A stretch of DNA of 64,000 nt from Enterobacter cloacae (GCA_014169315.1 AP022133.1:2852001-2916000); one strand, 5' to 3'. Shown: positions 21,701 to 31,627, numbered from the stretch's first letter. Notes: generated from the letters alone by a model not told the origin. A program made the numbers and translations.

Positions 21701-22390
21701 ATGTGTGGACGTTTTGCACAAGCCCAAACCCGTGAAGAATATCTGGCATATCTGTCCGATGAAGCCGATCGCGACATCGCCTATGACCCGGAGCCGATTG
21801 GACGTTACAACGTGGCACCAGGTACCAAAGTCCTGCTGTTGAGCGAACGCGACGAGCAGCTGCATCTTGATCCGGTTTTTTGGGGTTACGCTCCAGGATG
21901 GTGGGACAAACCGCCACTTATTAACGCGCGCATCGAGACGGCGGCCACAAGTCACATGTTTAAATCGTTATGGCAGCACGGACGGGCGATCTGTTTCGCA
22001 GATGGGTGGTTCGAGTGGAAGAAAGAAGGCGACAAAAAACAGCCGTACTTCATCCACCAGACAGATGGTCGACCCATATTCATGGCTGCTATCGGCAGTA
22101 CAAGGTTCGAGTGCGGCGATGATACAGAGGGTTTTCTCATTGTAACGTCTGCAGCTGATAAGGGCCTGGCTGATATTCGCGATCGGTGCCCACTTGTTAT
22201 GTCACCTGAAACTACCCGTGAATGGATGCGACAGTATGTTGGAGGGAAAGAAGCTCAAGAGATAGCAACCGACGGTTCTGCGACTGCGGAGAAGTTTATC
22301 AGGCACGCAGTTACACATGCTGTGGGGAATGTAAAAAATCAAGGGGGAAAATTAATAGAATCAATAGATATCCAATCCAATACTTTTTAG
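21701..22390 (+). CDS. SRAP-domain DNA-protein crosslink protein (YedK/HMCES type)
   Basis: 229 residues, one SRAP domain. The N-terminal MCGRF places Cys2 for the covalent thiazolidine link to abasic sites. Other family residues are present: YNVAPGT (Asn), WGYAPGWWDKP, NARIETAATS (Glu), CFADGWFEWKK (Glu), and the late FLIVTSAAD, with HAVTHAVGN near the end rather than the usual active-site His context. E. coli yedK maps elsewhere; copies are common in prophages with SOS genes. Ribosome site TGGAGG precedes ATG. Confidence 0.92.
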   Translation: MCGRFAQAQTREEYLAYLSDEADRDIAYDPEPIGRYNVAPGTKVLLLSERDEQLHLDPVFWGYAPGWWDKPPLINARIETAATSHMFKSLWQHGRAICFADGWFEWKKEGDKKQPYFIHQTDGRPIFMAAIGSTRFECGDDTEGFLIVTSAADKGLADIRDRCPLVMSPETTREWMRQYVGGKEAQEIATDGSATAEKFIRHAVTHAVGNVKNQGGKLIESIDIQSNTF

Positions 22391-22432
22391 GACTTGTGCT
22401 TTTTTCAATCTAGTGCCATATCAATCGTATTT

Positions 22433-22645
22433 TTAAGAAAGAAATATGTTTGCCGCCATCGGACCACTGAGCCCATTTATGCGATAAAATTCAACGCGAA
22501 CACCTGGTCTTAACGATTGGTTTTCGCTGTTATTTAATGCAGAGATATGTAGGAAAACATCTTTTCGGCCATCTGATGGGATGATGAAACCTTTTCCACT
22601 CTTGGAGTCAAAACTTTTGACAATTCCTGTCATTTTACGAGACAA
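22433..22645 (-). CDS. Cold-shock (CspA-family) protein
   Basis: 70 residues, OB-fold single-strand nucleic-acid binding. RNP1-like KGFIIPSD (residues ~18-25, with one aromatic of the usual KGFGFI lost) and RNP2 DVFLHISAL are present. The end [11 protein letters not shown] is typical of prophage Csp copies. It is divergent from a second csp gene at 22932, separated by a 286-base AT-rich region probably holding both promoters. It has a truncated relative at 976-1122. Confidence 0.88.
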   Translation of the reverse strand: MSRKMTGIVKSFDSKSGKGFIIPSDGRKDVFLHISALNNSENQSLRPGVRVEFYRINGLSGPMAANIFLS

Positions 22646-22931
22646 ATAATTTCCTTGTAGTAATCGAACTTCGACTATACAGGAAATTATTTTTTTAGCT
22701 AATCATCATTAAGTGGCCACCCAGATGGCTAAAATAAAATTTGCTTATTGGCCCAGTCCATGCCTTAATGATTTAGTTGGTTTGATACAAATATCAAATG
22801 TAACATTTCACAAGCAGTCCTCATAACAAGGCGCTATCTTTGATATCCCCTCCTTTTGAGTTCATACGTATTCTGATATACGTTTCTTATCATAATTTTG
22901 TTACTTTGATAGTCATCAAATGGAGTGTTTT

Positions 22932-23150
22932 ATGTCATCTAAGATCTTAGGTCTGGTCAAGTGGTATAACGAAGATAAGGGTTTTGGGTTCATCTCCCCG
23001 CTTGATGGAAGTAAAGATGTTTTTGTTCACTTTTCTGCCCTACAGGGAGAGAGTTTCAAAACACTTTTTGAAGGCCAAAAAGTCGAGTTTGCTATTATGG
23101 CAGGTAATAAAGGCCCGGCTGCAGCCAACGTAACGCTCTGCGATAAGTAA
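22932..23150 (+). CDS. Cold-shock (CspA-family) protein
   Basis: 72 residues from ATG 22932, chosen over 22920 because the family begins [11 protein letters not shown] and GGAG lies 7 bases upstream. RNP1 KGFGFISP and RNP2 DVFVHFSAL are intact, followed by [20 protein letters not shown]. Likely an RNA chaperone. Divergent from the csp at 22433; the long leader may carry temperature control, but I see no clear cold-box. Confidence 0.92.
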   Translation: MSSKILGLVKWYNEDKGFGFISPLDGSKDVFVHFSALQGESFKTLFEGQKVEFAIMAGNKGPAAANVTLCDK

Positions 23151-23405
23151 TATTATCATTGGCCCGCGATAACGATGACGTTTTTACTGAGTAGACGGGC
23201 TCTTGATAAGATAACTGTGTGTCATTCCAACAGGCCAGCATATTTTTTCTTTCGGACGAGTTTGCTGACCGATGTGATGAAGTGCAGGACTGCTGCACGA
23301 ACAGTCTCAAAGCAGAAGCTAACTGCTTGTAAAATATTAAAGTGCGTAAGAGGTTAGGCGGCCTCCAAAAGCATCACTTTTTAAATTTTTTGTAAGAGAA
23401 TGTCT

Positions 23406-23570
23406 TTAGAATCGTTGAGTTGATTTAAACAAAGCGCTGCAGTAAGGGCAGACCAGTTGGGCCCCTTTTTGTATGCGATTGTAACTGTGCTCAGAATCTT
23501 TAGAGCAGTTTGGACAAGGGCATTTAACTAAATAATTTCGGCGGAATTGAGTGTTTTTACGTCCAGACAT
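23406..23570 (-). CDS. Zinc-ribbon protein, YnfU-like
   Basis: 54 residues. Two CxxC knuckles, CPCPNC near residue 17 and CPYC near residue 41, framed by basic segments (SGRKNTQFRRNYLVK). This four-cysteine zinc-binding layout and the position beside prophage csp genes match the YnfU family of the E. coli Qin prophage. Ribosome site AGGAGATGCCT precedes ATG. Function unknown. 23151-23405 shows nothing. Confidence 0.7.
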   Translation of the reverse strand: MSGRKNTQFRRNYLVKCPCPNCSKDSEHSYNRIQKGAQLVCPYCSALFKSTQRF

Positions 23571-23718
23571 AGGCATCTCCTGTTCAAATGGACTGCCACA
23601 TTACACGTTAAGGCAAGACATTGCTTGCTTTAATTTCGGAAGAGATAAAAAAATCTATAAAGCAAACTCTTTCTGATAGTCTTAGATTGAAAAATCACGA
23701 ACAAATACATGGTGATAT

Positions 23719-23946
23719 ATGAAAACAGTGATCGTTTTTTTTAATGGGAAACCGAGCAAAGTTATCACAGTACTTAAGGGTGTTACATCAATACGTGAAG
23801 AATATCCAAATGGAGAAGAAATTAATCTTCAGATAATGTCTGCTGGCTTTCCATCATTAACAGGAGACCATGAAATTATCTATGTCGCATCAGATCGAGA
23901 ACTTACTTCAGAGGAAATATTTGATGCAGCAAAAAAATATTTGTAA
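23719..23946 (+). CDS. Small hypothetical protein
   Basis: 75 residues, mixed alpha/beta, acidic, ending SRELTSEEIFDAAKKYL-like helix after VASD. No membrane segment or known motif. A hairpin terminator with T8 follows at 24025, which supports a real transcript. It faces the tail-fibre end. The rest of 23947-24237 holds that terminator and a tail-fibre-like remnant (24150-24225, reverse strand, reading FFGYRLQAIKELNAKVE). Confidence 0.5.
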   Translation: MKTVIVFFNGKPSKVITVLKGVTSIREEYPNGEEINLQIMSAGFPSLTGDHEIIYVASDRELTSEEIFDAAKKYL

Positions 23947-24024
23947 CATTCTAACTTTTAAGCCCTTGCTGTAGAAAACCGATTTACAACAGCATTACTA
24001 TAATAACTATGCATCATTATTATC

Positions 24025-24048
24025 GCCTGCTTAACGTAGGCTTTTTTT
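24025..24048 (+). terminator. Terminator after the 75-residue gene
   Basis: GCCTGC-TTAAC-GTAGGC stem followed by T8. Confidence 0.75.
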
Positions 24049-24237
24049 AGCAGCCCATACCAACCTTACTAATCAAATTCACCTATCTAAAATGCATGAG
24101 TTTATTATTAACGCAACCACAAACAAACTCATTTACACTTATTTGTTCTGCGAAAAAACTTCAACTTTAGCATTCAACTCTTTAATCGCTTGCAAACGAT
24201 AGCCAAAAAACTCAACGGTGTAACTGCGTTACGACAT

Positions 24238-24966
24238 TTATTCGCCTTCTCCAGCATGCGGTGTTTTCTCAGTAGGACGCATTTTTTGGTTGAACAAAGA
24301 ATCGACCGGCATTTCCACGCGAACTGAAACAAAGCTATCGGCATTAACTGTGTAGTCAAGCCAGATACGAGGCTGCTTGTTTCTGTCCAGAGGGATTTCA
24401 AAGCCACCATCTGTGCCGCCCCATGCAGCATCAGCATTTAGCCCCGTGCAACCTTCAATCAGATATTCACCAACTGAAATGCGGGTAACAACACAACCTT
24501 CAGATTCGGCATTTGTCTCTGAGGTTCCGTCCCAGAAAATGTTAACGATTGGCGAGGCGGCTTTTATAAATCCGTTACTATCAATAGTCGTGTTGTTTGT
24601 ATCCCGCGCAACTGCGAAATTGTACCAGGACTGAGAGTTTGGGTTGTAGACCTTGTAACCGTACCCATGCTTGCCATTGTTATCTCCATAAAATCCAATT
24701 AACTGCATCCGAGCACCTTCATCGGCAGAGGTAATGTCCATCCATGCTCCGACCGCTCCACCCTCAACCTGACCAGTGATAAAACCTGTGCTGTTTTTCC
24801 ATTCAATACCGGTCGGGTTTTCACCTGGTACAAAGCGTGCTGTCTTTGGCCTTATTGCTCCAATGTTCGTACAGGCTCCCCACTCGTTTTTGCGAATGAT
24901 AATTGCCTGCTCCCGTGCAGGGCCATAGACAATACTCGGGTCTTCAAGAGTCAAGAATGCGCTCAA
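24238..24966 (-). pseudogene. Truncated tandem copy of tail-fibre C-terminal part
   Basis: About 242 codons nearly identical to residues ~170-400 of the fibre encoded at 24975-26378. It lacks the fibre's N-terminal half and a 28-residue internal block (GAVITNN to DYWG), apparently removed between two short WGA repeats. The C-terminal tail is different and shorter (DYTVNADSFVSVRVEMPVDS then LFNQKMRPTEKTPHAGEGE). There is no ATG or convincing ribosome site; TTG 24966 would be needed. It looks like a spare C-terminal cassette left by recombination. Confidence 0.75.
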
Positions 24967-24974
24967 ACCGACCT

Positions 24975-26378
24975 TTATTCATCGCCTTTATTAACTAGGG
25001 CTATCTCGGCTGCACGCATTTTTTTGTTGAACAACGAATCGGCTGGCATTTCTACACGAACACTGATGAACTGGTCAGTCGGGATATCAATTGGGTCACC
25101 GTCAGAAAATCCATCAATGAGGTTTTGCGCAAATTCCGGAGCCTGCGAGTGAGTACGGTGGAACGTATTAACAAGCACAGAACCGTCAGCATTAACTTCG
25201 TAATCAAGCCATAACAGCGGCTGCTTATTCCTGTCTGTGGGGATCTCAAAACCGCCATCGATGCCGCCCCATGCAGCATCAGCATTTAGCCCCGTGCAAC
25301 CTTCAATCAGATATTCGCCAACTGAAATGCGGGTAACAACACAACCTTCAGATTCGGCATTTGTCTCTGAGGTTCCGTCCCAGAAAATGTTAACGATTGG
25401 CGAGGCGGCTTTTATAAATCCGTTACTATCAATAGTCGTGTTGTTTGTATCCCGCGCAACTGCGAAATTGTACCAGGACTGAGAGTTTGGGTTGTAGACC
25501 TTGTAACCGAACCCATGCTTGCCATTGTTATCTCCATAAAATCCAATTAACTGCATCCGAGCACCTTCATCGGCAGAGGTAATGTCCATCCATGCTCCGA
25601 CCGCTCCACCCTCAACCTGACCAGTGATAAAACCTGTGCTGTTTTTCCATTCAATACCGGTCGGGTTTTCACCTGGTACAAAGCGTGCTGTCTTTGGCCT
25701 TATTGCTCCAATGTTCGTACAGGCTCCCCAATAATCACCGGTTGTTGCCCCCGTTCCACCATACCGGGTTCCGAGTGGTACTGGCTTACCATTATTCGTA
25801 ATAACGGCCCCCCACTCGTTTTTGCGAATGATAATTGCCTGCTCCCGTGCAGGGCCATAGACAATACTCTGGTCTTCAAGAGTCAAGAATGCGCTCAAAT
25901 CGAGGTTTTTGCGACTCTCTTCCGCAGTCGTTGCACCTGTTCCACCATCTTTAATGCCCAGAGCACCATTGGCCCCTTTCTGAGCCAGTTTACCGATGGC
26001 AGGGATGGTTACGGCGATACCGTTGATTGTCACGGTGATGCTCTGATTGGCTGAGGTTGTGGCGAACGTCTCCCACGCACCAATGTTCTCGTCATACTCT
26101 TTGATGAGCTGCGACATCGCCTGCGCAAGTCCGTCGATAGAGACATTATCAGAAATGAGGATCCCGTATTTCTGGCCGCTGAGCGCTGGCGACACAGCTG
26201 GCGTTACTGTCAGCGATGTTGCACTGTCCACGCTTGAAATCTGGAAAATTTGAACCGGTGTAGACAGGACGATGATCGTCTGGCCGGCACGAACCTGGCT
26301 CGCGGGTGCAGTCCAGTTCGCACCAGTACCAGTTGCGGTGTTTCCGTTAATTGCGATGGTTCCAGCGTTATAAAGCAT
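24975..26378 (-). CDS. Phage tail fibre protein
   Basis: 467 residues. N-terminal ~100 residues form a fibre-attachment region (YNAGTIAINGNTATGTGANW, DNVSIDGLAQAMSQLIKEYD), followed by a GGTGATTAEESRKNL collar typical of phage fibres, then a beta-rich shaft and a C-terminal part ending SVRVEMPADSLFNKKMRA. It should form the side or distal tail fibre. ATG 26378 follows TGGAGAA. The C-terminal half is repeated downstream in truncated form. Confidence 0.85.
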   Translation of the reverse strand: MLYNAGTIAINGNTATGTGANWTAPASQVRAGQTIIVLSTPVQIFQISSVDSATSLTVTPAVSPALSGQKYGILISDNVSIDGLAQAMSQLIKEYDENIGAWETFATTSANQSITVTINGIAVTIPAIGKLAQKGANGALGIKDGGTGATTAEESRKNLDLSAFLTLEDQSIVYGPAREQAIIIRKNEWGAVITNNGKPVPLGTRYGGTGATTGDYWGACTNIGAIRPKTARFVPGENPTGIEWKNSTGFITGQVEGGAVGAWMDITSADEGARMQLIGFYGDNNGKHGFGYKVYNPNSQSWYNFAVARDTNNTTIDSNGFIKAASPIVNIFWDGTSETNAESEGCVVTRISVGEYLIEGCTGLNADAAWGGIDGGFEIPTDRNKQPLLWLDYEVNADGSVLVNTFHRTHSQAPEFAQNLIDGFSDGDPIDIPTDQFISVRVEMPADSLFNKKMRAAEIALVNKGDE

Positions 26379-26394
26379 ATTTTCTCCAGATAAT

Positions 26395-26418
26395 AAAAAA
26401 CCCCGCCGGAGCGAGGTT
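26395..26418 (-). terminator. Intercistronic hairpin, fibre region
   Basis: Reading leftward: CCTCGC-TCCG-GCGGGG followed by T6, between the DUF6453-type gene and the tail-fibre gene. Late antitermination by Q would let transcription pass. Confidence 0.65.
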
Positions 26419-26426
26419 TATTGTTT

Positions 26427-27389
26427 TCAAAGGTACATGTCAGGAACAATAGGTAGCGAAAGGCTGGTGACTATTGTCTTACCAATGTGATCCCACGTAT
26501 CCCAGCCTATATATTTCCCTTCCCCGACACTTATGACCCCATTGTTCATTTTCAGGCCCAGCATGCGGAATACATACTGGTTGTTTGTATTTGGCCGGAT
26601 ATGACGCATACAGCCAAACCGTCCAAGAGGGACATAGCCTGTTCCAATATTTACGCCTGACGTTGACGGAGACCACATCGTGCCATTGAATATAAACGGG
26701 CGTGTCACGGTAGAAAAAGTACACTGACCAGCAGCGTTGAAAATGTTGATACCAGGCCCCGGCGTCGGCACTACGCCACTTGCGAAAATGACGATATCCA
26801 GAGTAGCAGTGGTGGGATCATCACCGTCCCTATGTGACTCATTAAATGCACGTATCGTCCACCCATCAAAATCAATGACAGCAGACGAGTTCCAGCGCGC
26901 AAAAACGATGTACTTACTTCTGTCGTACCCGGATATCGTTGGTGTTGACCAGCCGCCGCTGGGAACGTTAACCGTCCCCTTCCACACGCAAACGCCTACA
27001 CTGGATGCCGTAGTGATCGAAACAAAATCCGTACTTCCTGAGACAAATAAACCGACATTCCGGCCTCCGGTTGAAGCAGGAAGTATCTGCCAAACACTGC
27101 CCCCGAAAGCATAATTACCGTTACCCATAACGATATTTTGCGTGACTGTTGCTCCATTAATAGAAATTGACGCCAGTACATGAAAAATCTTAAAGGAGCC
27201 ATCATAGTAAGCAGTCGCTCTGGGGATATAGATAACCTGAGAACCGGCGATATACTCAGGAATTGTTAACGTTACGGGTTGTTTATAACCTTCCGCGAAA
27301 GCTGCACCAAATGACGGACATCTTATGCCAGAAGTAATTTCCATCGGCTTACCGCCGTCATTAAGGTCGATAAGTATTCCACTCGGCAT
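26427..27389 (-). CDS. Phage tail tip protein, DUF6453-like
   Basis: 320 residues, beta-rich with many small domains and no catalytic motif, starting MPSGILIDLNDGGKPMEITS, the opening of the DUF6453 proteins that follow gpJ in lambdoid phages. It begins 3 bases after the gpJ stop (TAA AAT ATG), so it is translationally coupled to gpJ. Probably a tail tip or receptor-interaction accessory protein. Name by resemblance only. Confidence 0.7.
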   Translation of the reverse strand: MPSGILIDLNDGGKPMEITSGIRCPSFGAAFAEGYKQPVTLTIPEYIAGSQVIYIPRATAYYDGSFKIFHVLASISINGATVTQNIVMGNGNYAFGGSVWQILPASTGGRNVGLFVSGSTDFVSITTASSVGVCVWKGTVNVPSGGWSTPTISGYDRSKYIVFARWNSSAVIDFDGWTIRAFNESHRDGDDPTTATLDIVIFASGVVPTPGPGINIFNAAGQCTFSTVTRPFIFNGTMWSPSTSGVNIGTGYVPLGRFGCMRHIRPNTNNQYVFRMLGLKMNNGVISVGEGKYIGWDTWDHIGKTIVTSLSLPIVPDMYL

Positions 27390-27392
27390 ATT

Positions 27393-30300
27393 TTATCCCC
27401 AGCTACCAACGACGATACGGCCACCGCCCGGTATGTTAACGGTGAGTCCATTACCATCAATGACTGTCGTATTACCCGGCCCACTGAAATTAAAATTCCC
27501 GCTTGTGGCATACAGTGCGCCACGAACGGTGACGTTATTGAATGTTGCATAGCCTGATTTATTGATGTGCCAGCCAACGTTTCCGGTTCCGTCCCAGGTT
27601 GAGGACTGGATATAGTTGCCGATTTTGCCGTTACTGATCGTACCTTCACCAATCACCGTATCCCGGATAATCGTCTGCCCGTTCTGAATAACGAATGGGA
27701 GCGTAACATCGCTTCCTGCCTGGGTCATAACTGCGAAACGGTCAGCCAGGAAAATCACCTGCGACTGCATACCCGCTGGCGTGTTCTCAACGCCTATACC
27801 CATCCCGGCTGCGTACTGTCGACCATTTGCATCGACTGCAACCTTGATGTTGTACATCGCACTGAGTTCGCCGTTTACGTTCGCAATTGCCTGGGCGTTC
27901 GTGGTTATCGCAGCTGTGTGTCCGTTAACGGTCGCTGTGATGGCGTTTATCTGTGTGGCCGTGGCCTGCTGATAATTCGAAACTGTCTGGCTCAGGTTGT
28001 TGATGGAAGCCGTGTTACCGTTGACGTTCGTCTGCAGGCTCAGTAATGCGCGTGCCGTTGCCTCCTTTTCGTTGACGATCACTTCGTCGATGCGATCCAG
28101 CTGCGCGCTGTTCCCTGCGACCGTAGCCGACAGCCTTTTGCGCGTCGCCACCTGCGCCAGTCCGTTCTGGATGATCGCAATTGCCGAGTTCTTCACGCCT
28201 CCTGTCATGCCGTCCATAGACACGCTGATGTTGTCGATACGCTGGCCCAGGGCTGCATCTTCTGATGCCACAGTTTGCTCAAGCTGAGTGATGGAAGACG
28301 ATACTTCCCCGACCGTGCTAGAAAGCTCATTAACGTTGGTCTGAACCTGTCCGATGCCCTCAGCATTTTTGGCGATATTCTTCGCCTGAAGCTCCAGTTC
28401 ATCGTTGGCCTGCTTGATATCGTTGACCATACCAGCAATTTTTTCATTGCTGTCCACAGCGTTCTCGATCAGGTCTTTGAATGTCTCAGACCCCTTCATA
28501 TCCTCCAGGATGGCATCAGTGATATCAGAAACATCGATGCTGGCCTGACCCCGTACAAAGTCGGTATACCCCGATTCATTACCGGTTCGGTCAACCAGCT
28601 GCGCGCGGTACCAGAAAATCTGTCCCGCCTTAAGCCCCATCTGCTGATATTTACGTTGTGGGTATGGTACATCGGCCAGCAGTATCGCATCGCCCTCCGT
28701 CCCCGTCAGGCTGTACTGAATTTCCGTCTTCAGCGTATCGTCCGTATTCGCCGGGAACGCCCAGTTCAGATCGATACCAAATACCACGTTTTCCGAAGCG
28801 ATAAAGCTCACCGGCTTCGGCGGATTTCCCACTTTTCCGGTTAACGTTTTCTCTTCTGAATAACCCCATCCGGATGAAATTTCAGCAGCGTTAATGGCTC
28901 GCACGCGTACCAGATATCGTCCTGCATAAATGCCAGGAATATCGAAGGATGTGGTAGAGCTGCGCGGCACATTCACCCAGTTCCCGTCATTGCGACGCCA
29001 CTGTGCCTCATAGGCTATGGCATTTTGAGCCTGATCCCAGCTGACGCGCATAGTCTCAACGCTGATGTTCTGCTGAACGACAGAGAACGAGTTGATCACG
29101 ATGTTATCCGGCGGTGCCTGGTTCCCTGGCGGGATAACACTTATTGGCCGCTGGTCGATAATCGCGCCGGTATCAATCCGCGCATATTTGTCAGGGTCGT
29201 GGTATGCAGCAGCGATAGAGAATGTGCCGTTGTTATTGTCAGACACACTGACAACACGGTACTGCTGAGCATAGAGCTCGTCAGACTCCACCACCCAGAC
29301 CGCCTCTGCCTCTGGTGTTTCGCTGTATGCCGTGGTCACTGTTATAGCCCGACCGTTGACACTCTGTATCGTCCGGCTCTGCGATGCACCGGATGGCAGG
29401 TTAACCATAAGACGATGACCTGCAGCAGCGGAGGAATCACGATCAAGGGTAATAACGCGACCGTTAACCGCGCTGATGCGGCCTCCCATTGCTTTGCCAG
29501 AAAGGAGTTCATCTGCAACGGCGATGATGTAACCTGGCTGCGGTATGTTACCGTCAAGCCCGACATCGAACGAAACCACACGATCCTTATTGTTGGTCAG
29601 AATCCCCCAGCGCCCTTTCCTGTTAGCCTCCGACTGTCGGGTGCAGCCGATGGCCGTCATTTCGAGCTGGTTAAATCCGCGGTAGCGTGCCACAAGTGCC
29701 TGTTCAAAAACTGGCTCCATCGCATCTGCGTAGGCATTATCCGGATCAGACCACGATACCAGCGCGGAGGTATATCGTGTTTTAGATGTGCTGCTCGCAT
29801 AGTTAAAGAGACCGTCAATAACGTTTGCACGAGTGTAGCTATAATCAACATCGCGGGGCATATCCGCCAGCGCAACAATCTGATCACCGCCCCAGTATGT
29901 CATCCCCCTGAAGATGGCTGCGAAATCCCGCAGAACCGTATAGGCATCGTTTCTTTCCTGGACGTATACATTGCAGATATAGCGTGGCTCAGTACCGTTG
30001 CCGCCTTTACCATCAGGCACAGCCTGATCGCAGTATTGTGCGACCTGATAAAGCGTCCACTTATCTATGTTGGCTGCTGTGAGCCGATCACCCAGGCCGA
30101 AGCGATCAGTGACCACCAGATCGTAAAAAATCCATGTAGGGTTATCCGTCCACGCCCACTTAAACACGCCCGTCCAGGTGCCGCTATAGGTGCGGGTTTC
30201 CGGGTCGTAAGTATCCGGAACGCGGATAACACGACCTCGCGGTTCGCATGATATTTGCGGGATAGAGCCATTGAACTGGCTTGAGTCAAATTCGATGTAC

Positions 30301-30983
30301 AGCAGAGCGGTATTTGGATAACGCAGCTTCGCGTCGATGACTTCGGTGTAGCTCTGCAGCGTCATCGTGTCGCCAATTTTCGCGCTGTTGGCATCTGCCG
30401 TCAGTTTACGCAAACGCACCGTCCAGGTGCTTCCTGCCTGCGGTAAATCGATGCGGTGACTGCGCTCGTAACCGGAGGTCGTTTTACCGGTTACGTTAGT
30501 ATTCAACACCGTCTGCCAGGAGCCGCCATCGGTCTGCAGCTCAATGGCATAGTTAATAGAATAACCAACCAGATCGCCGTTGTTTTTCTGCTCGAACAGC
30601 GATGGCCACTTCAGGCGCAGACGAACTGCTGAGAGCTGCGTATTGGTAAAAGTATGAGTCCAGGCCGTATCACTCGAAACTTCAGTCCCGACGTTAATTT
30701 CGTTCTCAGTACCTGGAATACCCTGAATGTATTTTTGCGCCTGATTTCCCGGTCGAAACTCCCACGCTACACCACTGAAGTTCTGCGAGCCATCCGAGTT
30801 TTCCAGCGGCGTGCCGTCCAGGTAAATATCACGCGCTGTAAGTTTTCCAGCAAATTCCCCCTCTCCCAGTGCAATAAGTATTTTTGCCTTCGCAACAGAC
30901 TGCAGATCATCTGGCTGCTCTGTTGGGGTTCGTGCGCTGGAACTACCGCCCTTGCGGCCTTTAATAATGGTTTCAGTTGCCAT
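27393..30983 (-). CDS. J: gpJ, host-specificity tail tip protein
   Basis: 1196 residues (lambda J is 1132). Central tail-fibre/receptor-binding protein. The N-terminal half has the lambda-like TipJ region (GRKGGSSSARTPTEQPDDLQ, FKWAWTDNPTWIFYDLVVTD, FGLGDRLTAANIDKWTLY), then two fibronectin-III-like segments (residues ~600-800), a coiled-coil rich stalk (~810-1000; NELSSTVGEVSSSITQLEQT), and a C-terminal part ending in GGGRIVVGSWG. The C-terminus determines host range. ATG 30983 follows a terminator-like hairpin. Confidence 0.95.
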   Translation of the reverse strand: MATETIIKGRKGGSSSARTPTEQPDDLQSVAKAKILIALGEGEFAGKLTARDIYLDGTPLENSDGSQNFSGVAWEFRPGNQAQKYIQGIPGTENEINVGTEVSSDTAWTHTFTNTQLSAVRLRLKWPSLFEQKNNGDLVGYSINYAIELQTDGGSWQTVLNTNVTGKTTSGYERSHRIDLPQAGSTWTVRLRKLTADANSAKIGDTMTLQSYTEVIDAKLRYPNTALLYIEFDSSQFNGSIPQISCEPRGRVIRVPDTYDPETRTYSGTWTGVFKWAWTDNPTWIFYDLVVTDRFGLGDRLTAANIDKWTLYQVAQYCDQAVPDGKGGNGTEPRYICNVYVQERNDAYTVLRDFAAIFRGMTYWGGDQIVALADMPRDVDYSYTRANVIDGLFNYASSTSKTRYTSALVSWSDPDNAYADAMEPVFEQALVARYRGFNQLEMTAIGCTRQSEANRKGRWGILTNNKDRVVSFDVGLDGNIPQPGYIIAVADELLSGKAMGGRISAVNGRVITLDRDSSAAAGHRLMVNLPSGASQSRTIQSVNGRAITVTTAYSETPEAEAVWVVESDELYAQQYRVVSVSDNNNGTFSIAAAYHDPDKYARIDTGAIIDQRPISVIPPGNQAPPDNIVINSFSVVQQNISVETMRVSWDQAQNAIAYEAQWRRNDGNWVNVPRSSTTSFDIPGIYAGRYLVRVRAINAAEISSGWGYSEEKTLTGKVGNPPKPVSFIASENVVFGIDLNWAFPANTDDTLKTEIQYSLTGTEGDAILLADVPYPQRKYQQMGLKAGQIFWYRAQLVDRTGNESGYTDFVRGQASIDVSDITDAILEDMKGSETFKDLIENAVDSNEKIAGMVNDIKQANDELELQAKNIAKNAEGIGQVQTNVNELSSTVGEVSSSITQLEQTVASEDAALGQRIDNISVSMDGMTGGVKNSAIAIIQNGLAQVATRKRLSATVAGNSAQLDRIDEVIVNEKEATARALLSLQTNVNGNTASINNLSQTVSNYQQATATQINAITATVNGHTAAITTNAQAIANVNGELSAMYNIKVAVDANGRQYAAGMGIGVENTPAGMQSQVIFLADRFAVMTQAGSDVTLPFVIQNGQTIIRDTVIGEGTISNGKIGNYIQSSTWDGTGNVGWHINKSGYATFNNVTVRGALYATSGNFNFSGPGNTTVIDGNGLTVNIPGGGRIVVGSWG

Positions 30984-30993
30984 ATTGCGCCCA

Positions 30994-31018
30994 TAAAAAA
31001 AACCACCGAAAGGTGGCC
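30994..31018 (-). terminator. Intercistronic hairpin between gpI and gpJ
   Basis: Reading leftward: CCACC-TTTC-GGTGG then T8, just after the gpI stop and before gpJ. A good rho-independent terminator if not antiterminated. Confidence 0.7.
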
Positions 31019-31034
31019 TGAAAGAAGCGGAAAA

Positions 31035-31613
31035 TTACTGTTGGTCTTCGACGTAAATCCCTGCGGAAATGATTGCACCGCCGATAAGCCTACGCCCGTA
31101 AAGTAATGGGACTGGATACCCCTGTGCAGCAGTGTTTGTTACCCCACCGAACGCGTATGAAGCACGGTTATCTGCGCCTTGTTTGCTGGATAAACCTGCT
31201 GGTTGTGGAGACAACATCTGAACCACTCCTCCAGCCATAAGAGCGACGCCAGGGCCAATGAGAACACCACCACCATATAGAGAAGTAATGGCTCCAACCA
31301 CCACCAAAACAGCGCCAAGAATGGTTTGCAATAAACCAGCCCTCTTGCTACCGATGATTATCGGGACAATGCGAATAACATCTCCTGTGACGGGAAAACC
31401 GAGATCATCCACTCCTATGTTTTTTTTACCTTTGAAAACTGAGTAAGTGATACCGCGGCGCTGACTGGAAATCATATACATCTCAAATCCAGGTAAAGTT
31501 TTTGCCAGGGCAATTCCTGCTTCGCTCAATCTTGAAATTAGTCGATGGTGCACCTTACCAAAAGTTTTACCAAGCTGGCCGCCAAGTTCAATTCGACTCA
31601 TTACCTCTCGCAT
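31035..31613 (-). CDS. I: gpI, tail assembly protein
   Basis: 192 residues from ATG 31613 (ribosome site TGGAGAT), which is preferred to the longer frame from 31787 that overlaps the lipoprotein gene. Central hydrophobic, glycine-rich stretch (LLQTILGAVLVVVGAITSLY then GGGVLIGPG) and end ASYAFGGVTNTAAQGYPVPL as in lambda gpI. Needed for tail tip assembly with gpJ and gpK. Confidence 0.88.
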   Translation of the reverse strand: MREVMSRIELGGQLGKTFGKVHHRLISRLSEAGIALAKTLPGFEMYMISSQRRGITYSVFKGKKNIGVDDLGFPVTGDVIRIVPIIIGSKRAGLLQTILGAVLVVVGAITSLYGGGVLIGPGVALMAGGVVQMLSPQPAGLSSKQGADNRASYAFGGVTNTAAQGYPVPLLYGRRLIGGAIISAGIYVEDQQ

Positions 31614-31627
31614 ATAATCTCCACGCG

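Noticed and set aside
24238..26378. Invertible tail-fibre segment
   Set aside because: The repeats are direct, not inverted, and no invertase gene or crossover site is visible.
29025..30251. 408-codon rightward frame opposite gpJ
   Set aside because: Antisense to conserved lambda J sequence, no family resemblance, no start signal.
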